Origin: Amycolatopsis orientalis DSM 43388
GTDB lineage: Bacteria; Actinomycetota; Actinomycetes; Mycobacteriales; Pseudonocardiaceae
Direction of reading: 5' to 3'
Assembly (NCBI RefSeq): GCF_000411975.1
Contig: NZ_ASXG01000182.1
Span: 65,524-129,523 of the forward strand
Length of the DNA: 64,000 nucleotides
Every line of letters starts with the position of its first letter. The stretch's first letter is position 1. Position numbers and translations under genes: made by a program. The notes under the pieces are model-generated. The model saw nothing but the letters and a program-made list of their open reading frames with translations, had not been told where the DNA came from and made no database searches. This document shows positions 57,527-64,000 of the stretch, one piece after another.

Positions 57527-59137
57527 TCAGCCGAGCAGTTTTCCAGGGTTCAGGATCCCGGTCGGGTCCACCGCGGACTTGGCCGCGCGCAGCACGTCCA
57601 GCCCGATCCGGCCGATCTCCGCTTCCAGGTACGGCGCGTGGTCGACGCCGACCGCGTGGTGGTGGCTGATCGTTCCGAGGCCGGTGATCGCCTCGCACGC
57701 GGCCGCCTTCGCGCGCTGCCACTGTCCGACCGGGTCGGTGTCGTCGCGCGAGGTCAGCACGGTGAAGTACAGCGACGCTCCGGTTTCGTAGGCGTGCGAA
57801 ACGTGGCACATCACGATCGCCCGGCCCAGCGAAGCCACCAACGCCGCGCGCACCGCGTCGTGCAGCTCGTCCAAATTGGACCAATAGGCCGCGGTCTCCA
57901 GGGTTTCGACGCACACCCCGAGATCCAGCAAGGCATCCCGCTGCCGAGGACCGGAAAACCGGCCGTGCCGCCACGATTCGCCGAGCACCTTGCCGATCCG
58001 CACCGCACCGGAACACTTCAGCATCGCCGATGTCCGCCGCCGGCGCCGCGCGACGTCACCCTCCCAGCCGACGATCAGCAGGCACGGGTTCTTGATCCGG
58101 CGCGCCTTGAGACAGGCCTTCAGCGCCGCGGTCTTCAGGCCGGCGTTGAGCGAGAACGACACATTCGTCTCGTCCACATCGGACAGCCGGGTGACGTCCG
58201 CCAGAGCGTGGTCCTGCGCGAGCTTCCGCACCGCCGCCGCCCCGGCCTCCCAGCCGTCGACGATCCAGCCCTCGTAGTGCCGCTGCTCGGGCAACGGCCG
58301 GACGCGCAGCGCGACCTCGGTGATCACCCCGAGCGTGCCCTCGCTGCCGACCGCGAGCTGCCGCAGATCCGGTCCGGCCGCGGACGCCGGCGCGACGCCG
58401 AGCCGCCACTCGCCCTTCGGGGTGGCCAGCCGGACCCCGGCGACCATGTCCTCGAACCGGCCGTATCCGGACGACGCCTGCCCGGCCGAACGCGTGGCCG
58501 CGAACCCGCCGATGGTGGCGCGCTCGAACGACTGCGGCACGTGGCCGAGCGTGTACCCGTGCGCCGCGAGCAGCCGCTCCGCCTCCGGTCCGCGCACGCC
58601 GGCCCGCAGCACCGCGATCCGCGACACCGGGTCCACCGAAACCAGCTCGTCAAGCCGCACCAGGTCCAGCACGACCACCGCCGCCTTGTCGCCGCGCAGC
58701 GCCGCGACCCCGCCGACCACCGACGTGCCGCCGCCGAACGGGACCACGCCGACGTCGTGTCGCACGCAGAGGTCCAGCACCGCCTGCACCTCGTCCGGGT
58801 CCGCGGGCAGCAGCACCGCGTCCGGCACCGGCACCTCGTCGCCGGCGCGGGCGTGCAGCAGGTCCAGATAGGACAGACCGCCCGCGCGGCCCAGCCGTTC
58901 GGCCGGGTCGACCAGCACGTAGTCCGCGCCGAGAAGGTCCTCGAATTCGGTACGGACGGGCACGGTCAGCGCGGACTCGGCGACCGGGCTCGAAGCACCG
59001 GTTTTCCCGCCTCGATCCGGGCCGACCTGGCCGATACGCTGGCCAAGCCACCGGACCGCGCGGTCGGGCAGGCCGGCCGCGGCCGAGCCCTCTTCGGTCC
59101 ACGAACGCCGGATGCGGTGGTTGATGAGATCGCTCAC
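57527..59137 (-). CDS. FAD-binding oxidase, alkyl-dihydroxyacetonephosphate synthase-like
   Basis: 536 aa from GTG at 59137. The FAD-binding segment is VGVVPFGGGTSVVGGVAAL (about 135-155) and EATIGG-like FERATIGGFAATRSAGQASSGYG. SHHHAVGVDHAPYL contains the triple His of alkylglycerone-phosphate synthases, and KSAVDPTGILNPGKLL closes the protein. It would use FAD in ether-lipid-type chemistry on a DHAP ester or in a related oxidation. It is divergent from TetR-glpD. In M. tuberculosis, as I recall, Rv2251-Rv2250c-glpD1 show the same order. Confidence 0.88.
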   Translation of the reverse strand: MSDLINHRIRRSWTEEGSAAAGLPDRAVRWLGQRIGQVGPDRGGKTGASSPVAESALTVPVRTEFEDLLGADYVLVDPAERLGRAGGLSYLDLLHARAGDEVPVPDAVLLPADPDEVQAVLDLCVRHDVGVVPFGGGTSVVGGVAALRGDKAAVVVLDLVRLDELVSVDPVSRIAVLRAGVRGPEAERLLAAHGYTLGHVPQSFERATIGGFAATRSAGQASSGYGRFEDMVAGVRLATPKGEWRLGVAPASAAGPDLRQLAVGSEGTLGVITEVALRVRPLPEQRHYEGWIVDGWEAGAAAVRKLAQDHALADVTRLSDVDETNVSFSLNAGLKTAALKACLKARRIKNPCLLIVGWEGDVARRRRRTSAMLKCSGAVRIGKVLGESWRHGRFSGPRQRDALLDLGVCVETLETAAYWSNLDELHDAVRAALVASLGRAIVMCHVSHAYETGASLYFTVLTSRDDTDPVGQWQRAKAAACEAITGLGTISHHHAVGVDHAPYLEAEIGRIGLDVLRAAKSAVDPTGILNPGKLLG

Positions 59138-59153
59138 GACTACAGTGTGACAT

Positions 59154-59798
59154 ATGGACGTCAAACGTCACTCCCGACCGAGAGCGGCCCCCTCCGCGCT
59201 CGCGGACGCCCGGAGCCGCCCGACCTCGGCTCGCGTCGCCGACGACGAGCTGCTCGACGCCGCGCGCCAGTGCGTGCTCGCGGTCGGCGTGCGGCGCACG
59301 ACGCTGGCCGAGATCGCCCGAACCGCGCAGGTCAGCCGCATGACGGTGTACCGGCGGTTCCCCGATGTGCGCAGCGTGCTCGCCGCGCTGATGACGCGCG
59401 AGTTCAGCGGCCTGCTGCAGCGCGTGACCGAGACCGGCGACCAGGCGGCGTCCGCACGCGACCGCATCGTGCACCTGGCGGCGGCCAGCGTCGGCGCGCT
59501 GTCGGCCGATCCGCTATTCCGGACGCTGCTGGACGTCGACGCCGAACTGGTGCTGCCGTACATCGTCGAACGGCTCGGTGCGACTCAGCACTTCGCTGAG
59601 CATGTGCTCCGCAACCTGCTCGAAGAAGGTCACCGAGACGGCTCGGTGCGCGTCGCCGACGTGGCGGCGCAGGCGCGGTCGGTGTTGCTGGTCGTCCAGT
59701 CGTTCGCGTTCTCGCTGCGCCCGGCCACCGCAGACGTCGACGAGGCCGCGCTGCTCGCCGAATTCCGACACCTGGTCGAAGCGGGGTTGAAACCATGA
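59154..59798 (+). CDS. TetR-family regulator
   Basis: 214 aa from the ATG at 59154. After a basic tail of about 20 residues comes the helix-turn-helix: LLDAARQCVLAVGVRRTTLAEIA, VSRMTVYRRFPDVRSVLAAL. The start region carries GTGAC (59147-59151) and GTCAC (59167-59171) as an inverted repeat overlapping the start codon, a possible autoregulatory site. It is divergent from the AGPS-like flavoprotein by 16 bp and coupled to glpD by ATGA, so it probably controls both. Confidence 0.9.
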   Translation: MDVKRHSRPRAAPSALADARSRPTSARVADDELLDAARQCVLAVGVRRTTLAEIARTAQVSRMTVYRRFPDVRSVLAALMTREFSGLLQRVTETGDQAASARDRIVHLAAASVGALSADPLFRTLLDVDAELVLPYIVERLGATQHFAEHVLRNLLEEGHRDGSVRVADVAAQARSVLLVVQSFAFSLRPATADVDEAALLAEFRHLVEAGLKP

Positions 59799-61330
59799 GC
59801 ACCGGATCCCTGAACGCGCGCCGCCGCGAACGCGAACTCTCCCGGCTGGTCGACGGCGAACGGGTCGACGTCCTGGTGGTCGGCGGCGGAGTCACCGGCG
59901 CGGGCATCGCGCTCGACGCGGCCGCTCGCGGGCTTTCCGTCGCGTTGGTGGAGGCGCACGACCTGGCCTTCGGCACCTCGCGCTGGTCCAGCAAACTCGT
60001 GCACGGCGGATTGCGGTACCTGGCCAAGGGCGAACTCGGGCTTGCCCACGAAAGCGCCGTGGAGCGCGGAATCCTCCTCACGCGCACCGCGCCGCACCTC
60101 ACCCGTGCGATGCCGCAGCTCTTTCCGCTCTATCCCGGCACGTCCGCCGCGCAGCAGGCTCTGATCGCCGCCGGCCTCCGAGCTGGCGACGGGTTGCGGC
60201 GAGCTGCGCGTACGCCGTCGTCCGTGCTTCCCGCTCCACGCCGGATTCCCGCGGCGGAGGCGCTCGCCCTGTCCCCCGGCCTCGCTCCCGGCGGACTGCG
60301 CGGCGCTCTGCTGGCGTACGACGGCGCATTGGTCGACGACGCACGGCTTGTCGTGAGCATCGCCCGTACCGCCGCTTTGCTCGGTGCTCGAATCCTCACC
60401 CGGTTGTCGGCGGTTTCCTTGTCCGGCAACGAAGCTCAGGTCAGCGATGGCACCTCGGCGTACACAGTTCGCGCGCGCCAGGTCATCAACGCGACCGGCG
60501 TCTGGGCGGACACCCTGACTGATTCCGTACAGCTGCGTCCTTCGCGCGGATCGCACCTGGTGCTCGCGCCGGACACCGTGCGGGTCGGAGCCACGTCGGT
60601 CAACATTCCGGTTCCCGGCGAGACCGACCGGTTCGTGTTCCTGCTGCCGCAGCTCGACGGCCGAGTCTACTTAGGACTCACCGACGAGCCGGTGACCGGC
60701 GGGGTCCCGGACGTCCCGACGGTTCCGGAGTCCGATGTGGACTTCCTGCTGTCGACCGCGTCCTCGGTGCTGAACCGGCCGTTGACCGCCGCCGACGTGA
60801 TCGGCTCGTACGCCGGATTGCGGCCGCTCGTTTCCGGTTCCGCCGGACGCAGTGCGGATTTGTCCCGGAAACACGCGGTGCTCACCGGTTCCGATGGCGT
60901 GCTCACCGTGGTCGGCGGAAAGCTGACGACGTATCGGCGCATGGCCGAAGACGCCGTCGACGCCGCTTTGACGCACGCCGGATTGCCCGCCGGCCCTTCG
61001 CGGACGTCGAAGCTGCCGCTGATCGGTGCCGCACCGCGTTCCCGACTGTCACTTGTGGACGCTCCAGCGCGGCTGGTCGCCAAGTACGGCACCGAGGCGC
61101 CCCGCGTCGCGGCACTGGGCGAACTGGAGCCGGAATTCGCCGCCCCGCTGTGCGCGTCGACGGAAATCACCGCGGCCGAGGTGGTGTGGGCGGTCCGGCA
61201 CGAGGGCGCGATGACGGTCGAGGATGTGCTCGAACGCCGCACCCGGCTGGCCCTCGTTTCGGCCGACGCGGAGGCTGCCCGGGACCGGGTGACGGAACTG
61301 GTGGAGAAAACGCTGGCCGGGCTGTCCTGA
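59795..61330 (+). CDS. glpD: aerobic glycerol-3-phosphate dehydrogenase
   Basis: Membrane-associated flavoenzyme oxidising glycerol 3-phosphate to DHAP with electrons to quinone. 511 aa. The FAD motif is VLVVGGGVTGAGIALDAAARG near residue 25, followed by GTSRWSSKLVHGGLRYL, GSYAGLRPLV and VVGGKLTTYRRMAEDAVD, and a C-terminal helical domain. The ATG overlaps the TetR stop. The product DHAP links it to the AGPS-like gene across the promoter. Confidence 0.95.
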   Translation: MSTGSLNARRRERELSRLVDGERVDVLVVGGGVTGAGIALDAAARGLSVALVEAHDLAFGTSRWSSKLVHGGLRYLAKGELGLAHESAVERGILLTRTAPHLTRAMPQLFPLYPGTSAAQQALIAAGLRAGDGLRRAARTPSSVLPAPRRIPAAEALALSPGLAPGGLRGALLAYDGALVDDARLVVSIARTAALLGARILTRLSAVSLSGNEAQVSDGTSAYTVRARQVINATGVWADTLTDSVQLRPSRGSHLVLAPDTVRVGATSVNIPVPGETDRFVFLLPQLDGRVYLGLTDEPVTGGVPDVPTVPESDVDFLLSTASSVLNRPLTAADVIGSYAGLRPLVSGSAGRSADLSRKHAVLTGSDGVLTVVGGKLTTYRRMAEDAVDAALTHAGLPAGPSRTSKLPLIGAAPRSRLSLVDAPARLVAKYGTEAPRVAALGELEPEFAAPLCASTEITAAEVVWAVRHEGAMTVEDVLERRTRLALVSADAEAARDRVTELVEKTLAGLS

Positions 61331-61382
61331 AAAACCCCAGGACAATGACCGGCAAGGCAGCTTGACCGGTCGTTGGGTTTTT
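61330..61382. terminator. bidirectional-type terminator after glpD
   Basis: Outer arms AAAAACCC (61330-61337) and GGGTTTTT (61375-61382), with inner GACCGG/CCGGTC. The T-tract on the right makes this a good Rho-independent terminator for glpD, 16 bp before the next ATG. Confidence 0.8.
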
Positions 61383-61397
61383 GCAACAGTGCGGTCC

Positions 61398-61649
61398 ATG
61401 AGCCCGGTGCGGCGGTGCGAGGAGCTGCCGATTCACAACCGGCTGCCGGTGCTGCGCGCGGAGCGCGGGATGAGCCGGGCGGAACTCGCCGAGGCGGTCG
61501 AGGTCAATCCGCAGACCATCGGGGCGCTGGAGCGCGGGGATCATTACCCGAGTCTCGACCTGGCGTTGCGCATCTGCGCGGTGTTCGGCCTGCCGGTGGA
61601 GGCCGTGTTCAGCCGCGCGTCGTTCGCGGAGCGGGAGGGGGACGCGTGA
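61398..61649 (+). CDS. small XRE-family (YozG-like) transcriptional regulator
   Basis: 83 aa from the ATG at 61398. It consists almost only of a Cro/C1-type helix-turn-helix: LPVLRAERGMSRAELAEAVEV, NPQTIGALERGDHYPSLDLALRICAVFGLPVEAVF (about residues 17-70). Small regulators of this type commonly lead operons with an ABC-2 exporter. Its stop overlaps the ATPase GTG, so it is the regulator of the following transporter. Confidence 0.9.
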   Translation: MSPVRRCEELPIHNRLPVLRAERGMSRAELAEAVEVNPQTIGALERGDHYPSLDLALRICAVFGLPVEAVFSRASFAEREGDA

Positions 61650-62551
61650 CGCTGGAAATCGACCGGATCAGCAAGCGGTTCGGGGCGAAAACCGCACTCG
61701 ACGGCGTGAGTTTCACCGCGGCGCCGGGTGAGTTGTTCGGGTTCGTCGGGAGCAACGGGGCGGGCAAAACCACCACGATGCGGATCGTGCTCGGCGTGCT
61801 GGCCGCCGATTCCGGCGAGGTGCGTTTCCGCGGGCAGCCGGTCACGCGCGAGACCCGCGAGCACATCGGCTACCTGCCCGAGGAGCGCGGCCTGTACCCG
61901 AAGATGAAGGTCCTCGACCAGCTCGTCTATCTGGCCGAACTGCACGGCTTCAGCACCAACGACGCGCACCGCGCCGCCGAGCTGTGGATCGCGAAGCTCG
62001 GGCTCGGGCCGAAGCGCAAGGACCACATCCAGCAGCTCAGCCTCGGCAACCAGCAACGCGTGCAGCTCGCCGCCGCGCTGGTGCACGACCCGGCGCTGCT
62101 GGTGCTCGACGAACCGTTTTCCGGTCTCGACCCGCTCGCCGTCGACGTGCTCAGCGGCGTGTTGCGCGAGAAGGCGGCGACGGGCGTGCCGGTGGTGTTT
62201 TCCAGCCACCAGCTCGACCTGGTGGAGCGGCTGTGCGACCGGGTCGGCATCATCCGCGACGGCCGGATGGTCGCGGTCGGCACCGTGGACGAGCTGACTC
62301 GCGACGCCGGACGGCGGCTGGTCGTCACCGCTCCCAGCGCGAGTCCCGGTTGGGCGGCAACGGTTCCCGGTGCTCGGGTGCTCGAAAACCGCGGCGCTAC
62401 GACCGTGCTGGACCTGTCCCCGAGCGCCGATGACCAGGCCGTGCTCGCCGCGGCCCTGGCCACCGGCCCGGTGACGGAATTCAGCCACCGCCGCCGTACG
62501 CTGGCCGACCTGTTCCGCGATTCCGTCGCGACGCCGGGAGTCCCGCGATGA
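61646..62551 (+). CDS. ABC exporter ATP-binding protein
   Basis: 301 aa from GTG overlapping the regulator stop. Walker A is GSNGAGKTTT near residue 37, the signature is LSLGNQQRVQLAAAL near residue 134, Walker B is LLVLDEPFSGLD, and the H-loop is VVFSSHQLDLVERLCD. The C-terminal DUF4162 extension (about 225-300) is typical of NatA-type exporters. It works with the downstream membrane protein. The substrate is unknown; sodium, antibiotic or lipid export are all possible. Confidence 0.94.
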   Translation: MTLEIDRISKRFGAKTALDGVSFTAAPGELFGFVGSNGAGKTTTMRIVLGVLAADSGEVRFRGQPVTRETREHIGYLPEERGLYPKMKVLDQLVYLAELHGFSTNDAHRAAELWIAKLGLGPKRKDHIQQLSLGNQQRVQLAAALVHDPALLVLDEPFSGLDPLAVDVLSGVLREKAATGVPVVFSSHQLDLVERLCDRVGIIRDGRMVAVGTVDELTRDAGRRLVVTAPSASPGWAATVPGARVLENRGATTVLDLSPSADDQAVLAAALATGPVTEFSHRRRTLADLFRDSVATPGVPR

Positions 62552-63726
62552 GCCGGATCCGCCCGGCCCGCGCGGTGCGGCTGGTGGCCAAGCGGGAACT
62601 CAACGCGCGGCTCCGCACCCGGTCGTTCGTGATCAGCACCGCGGTGATGCTGTTGCTGCTGCTGGGTTACGTCACCCTGCAGGTATTTCTGGCCAATGAC
62701 CGGGAGACCACGAAAGTCGCGCTCGCCGGGCAAGCACAGGGCATCGCCACCCAACTGGAGAACAACGACCGGCATCTCAAGATCGTCCTGGTGCAGTCCG
62801 AATCGGACGGATTGGCTCAGGTCCGCGACGGCGACGTCGACGCGCTCGTCTCCGGAAGCGCTTCCCGGCCACGGGTGGTCGTCAAGTCTGCTTTGGACTC
62901 CCAGCTGCGGACGACACTGGACGACATCGCGCAGCAACAGGTCCTGGACGCTCAGCTGTACTCCGCGAACCTCGATCCCGCCGCCGTGCATCAGGCGGTA
63001 TCCGCCACCCACGCCGACGTCCAGGCACTCGAACCGGCGGATCCGCAAGCCGGAAGAAAGCTCGTGACCGGAATCGTGCTCGCGATTCTGTTGTACGTCA
63101 GCATAATGACCTACGGAATGTTCGTCGCGCAGGGCGTGGTCGAGGAGAAATCGAGCCGCGTGGTGGAGATCCTGCTCGCGACCGTCCGGCCGGTGCAGTT
63201 GCTGCTGGGCAAGGTCGTCGGGCTCGGTTTGGTCGGGTTGACGCAGCTCGCGATCCTCGCGGTGGCGGGTTTGGCGGCCAGCGGCGTGTCCGGAGTGTTC
63301 TCGATTTCCAGTGTCGAACTGGGAACGCTGGGCTGGGGCCTCGTCTGGTATCTGCTCGGCTTCCTCCTCTACGCCATGCTGTACGGCGCGGCCGGCGCGC
63401 TGGTGTCCCGGCAGGAGGACACCCAGACGGTGGTCGGCCCGGTGAATATCGCGCTCGTCATCGGGTTCGTCGCGGGAATCAATCTGCTGACGCAGGCGCC
63501 GCAGGGGGCGGCGACGCGGATCGTGTCGCTGATTCCGTTGCTGTCGCCGATCCTGATGCCCGCGCGCATCGCGCTCGGCACGGTCGAGCCGTGGGAAATC
63601 GCGCTCTCTCTGGCGCTGACGGTCGCGCTGATCGCCGTGGTCACCTGGGCGGGAGCGCGGGTATATCGAAACGGGGTGCTGCGTACTGGAAGCCGGGTCC
63701 GGCTGGCTGAGGCATTACGCCGTTAG
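62548..63726 (+). CDS. ABC-2 type exporter permease (NatB-like)
   Basis: 392 aa. Helix 1 spans about residues 30-50 (STAVMLLLLLGYVTLQVFL), followed by an extracellular domain of about 130 residues, then five or six C-terminal helices (LVTGIVLAILLYVSIMTYGMF onward). VVEEKSSRVVEILLATVRPVQLLLGKVVGLG is the family hallmark between the first cytoplasmic helices. It is coupled by ATGA to the ATPase and is the last gene of the three-gene unit. Confidence 0.93.
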   Translation: MSRIRPARAVRLVAKRELNARLRTRSFVISTAVMLLLLLGYVTLQVFLANDRETTKVALAGQAQGIATQLENNDRHLKIVLVQSESDGLAQVRDGDVDALVSGSASRPRVVVKSALDSQLRTTLDDIAQQQVLDAQLYSANLDPAAVHQAVSATHADVQALEPADPQAGRKLVTGIVLAILLYVSIMTYGMFVAQGVVEEKSSRVVEILLATVRPVQLLLGKVVGLGLVGLTQLAILAVAGLAASGVSGVFSISSVELGTLGWGLVWYLLGFLLYAMLYGAAGALVSRQEDTQTVVGPVNIALVIGFVAGINLLTQAPQGAATRIVSLIPLLSPILMPARIALGTVEPWEIALSLALTVALIAVVTWAGARVYRNGVLRTGSRVRLAEALRR

Positions 63727-63754
63727 CGCGTGGACGGCCAGCGCATACACCACG

Positions 63755-64000
63755 CTAAGAGCCGGTGATCGCCCCATACCGCTGCAAGGCGACCTGCCGC
63801 TCCTCCGCGTGGTCCACGATCGGAGCCGGATATTCCTCCGGACGCTCCTTCAGCACATGCACCGCTTTCCCTGCCACTCCCCGCAATTCCGGCACATACC
63901 GGCGCACGTAATCGCCCTGGGGGTCGAATTTCTGGCCCTGCGTGGTCGGGTTGAAGATCCGGAAGTACGGCGCGGCGTCCGTGCCGGAGCCGGCGACCCA
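63755..64000 (-). CDS. deoxyribodipyrimidine photolyase / cryptochrome family, C-terminal part
   Basis: Only the last 81 residues lie in the window and the 5' part is to the right. The visible [31 protein letters not shown] and [19 protein letters not shown] are the conserved FAD-binding and C-terminal segments of class I CPD photolyases. It would use light to split pyrimidine dimers. It converges on the ABC exporter operon with a 28-bp gap. Confidence 0.93.
   Translation of the reverse strand, partial: WVAGSGTDAAPYFRIFNPTTQGQKFDPQGDYVRRYVPELRGVAGKAVHVLKERPEEYPAPIVDHAEERQVALQRYGAITGS

Noticed and set aside
1-64000. tRNA, rRNA, CRISPR, insertion sequence or phage genes
   Set aside because: Scanned by eye on both strands; no T-loop-like cluster, direct-repeat array, transposase motif or integrase was seen. 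A dedicated search could still find something small.

Overview
The window is a high-GC actinobacterial chromosome segment, most likely from Amycolatopsis or a close Pseudonocardiaceae relative. Supporting signs are frequent GTG/TTG starts, many ATGA/GTGA stop-start overlaps, a mycothiol-dependent formaldehyde dehydrogenase, an actinobacterial integration host factor, deazaflavin/F420-type oxidoreductases and paired acyl-CoA dehydrogenases. No tRNA, rRNA, CRISPR array, transposase or phage gene was seen. The content looks like an accessory, catabolism-rich arm with one very small biosynthetic locus.

Layout. 0-6.7 kb: a minus-strand acyl-CoA degradation operon (two CaiB/BaiF CoA-transferases, two acyl-CoA dehydrogenases, a 3-hydroxyacyl-CoA dehydrogenase) with a divergent LysR gene and a clean palindromic LysR box. 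6.8-10.2 kb: alkane hydroxylase operon (AlkB fused to rubredoxin, [3Fe-4S] ferredoxin, flavin reductase, TetR). 10.4-14.1 kb: a VOC protein, then a CDP-alcohol phosphatidyltransferase divergent from a dehydrogenase / degenerate PTPS-like protein / methyltransferase run. 14.1-15.0 kb: stand-alone LigD-type polymerase domain.

15.1-17.3 kb: the most notable locus. A 25-codon gene, too short for normal gene calling, encodes a peptide ending AWYGWI. It is followed by an attenuator-like hairpin, a short divergent cytochrome P450 and a DUF2236/MpaB-type oxygenase. This matches the architecture of atropopeptide (tryptorubin-type) RiPP clusters, with an extra candidate oxidase.

17.3-22.4 kb: LysR/flavoprotein pair, DDN-type reductase, MarR, acetyltransferase, PaaX-type regulator, RidA-like protein. 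22.4-26.7 kb: salicylyl-CoA/anthraniloyl-CoA-type hydroxylase fused to an Old-Yellow-Enzyme domain, coupled to an acyl-CoA dehydrogenase; a DUF2306 membrane protein. 26.9-28.2 kb: secreted GH16 glucanase with a ricin-type lectin domain. 28.4-33.6 kb: GntR, MFS, DUF1445 and PxpABC, a 5-oxoproline module. 33.5-38.3 kb: DNA-repair dioxygenase, alcohol dehydrogenase, small HTH protein, LLM flavin enzyme, MntR-like regulator, acetyltransferase, TfoX-like protein.

38.3-42.9 kb: amidohydrolase divergent from enoyl-CoA hydratase / acyl-CoA ligase / TetR. 42.9-45.7 kb: small unknown protein, phosphopantetheinyl transferase, isochorismate synthase, integration host factor. 46.1-51.4 kb: fatty acyl-CoA ligase, a three-gene sugar ABC importer without an ATPase, a small membrane protein. 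51.6-57.5 kb: Tat-exported metallophosphoesterase, thioesterase, secreted C39-like peptidase, DinB-like protein, mycothiol-dependent formaldehyde dehydrogenase and a YGSN-motif protein. 57.5-63.7 kb: AGPS-like flavoprotein divergent from TetR-GlpD, then HTH-ABC ATPase-ABC permease. The right edge cuts a photolyase gene.

Two sequence patterns cut across genes. A nested palindromic repeat (20330-20375 and 44079-44124) lies between convergent genes and supplies the stop codon of both neighbours in each copy. An 11-bp near-palindrome, TCCACWGTGGA and a one-base variant, recurs far more often than base composition suggests.
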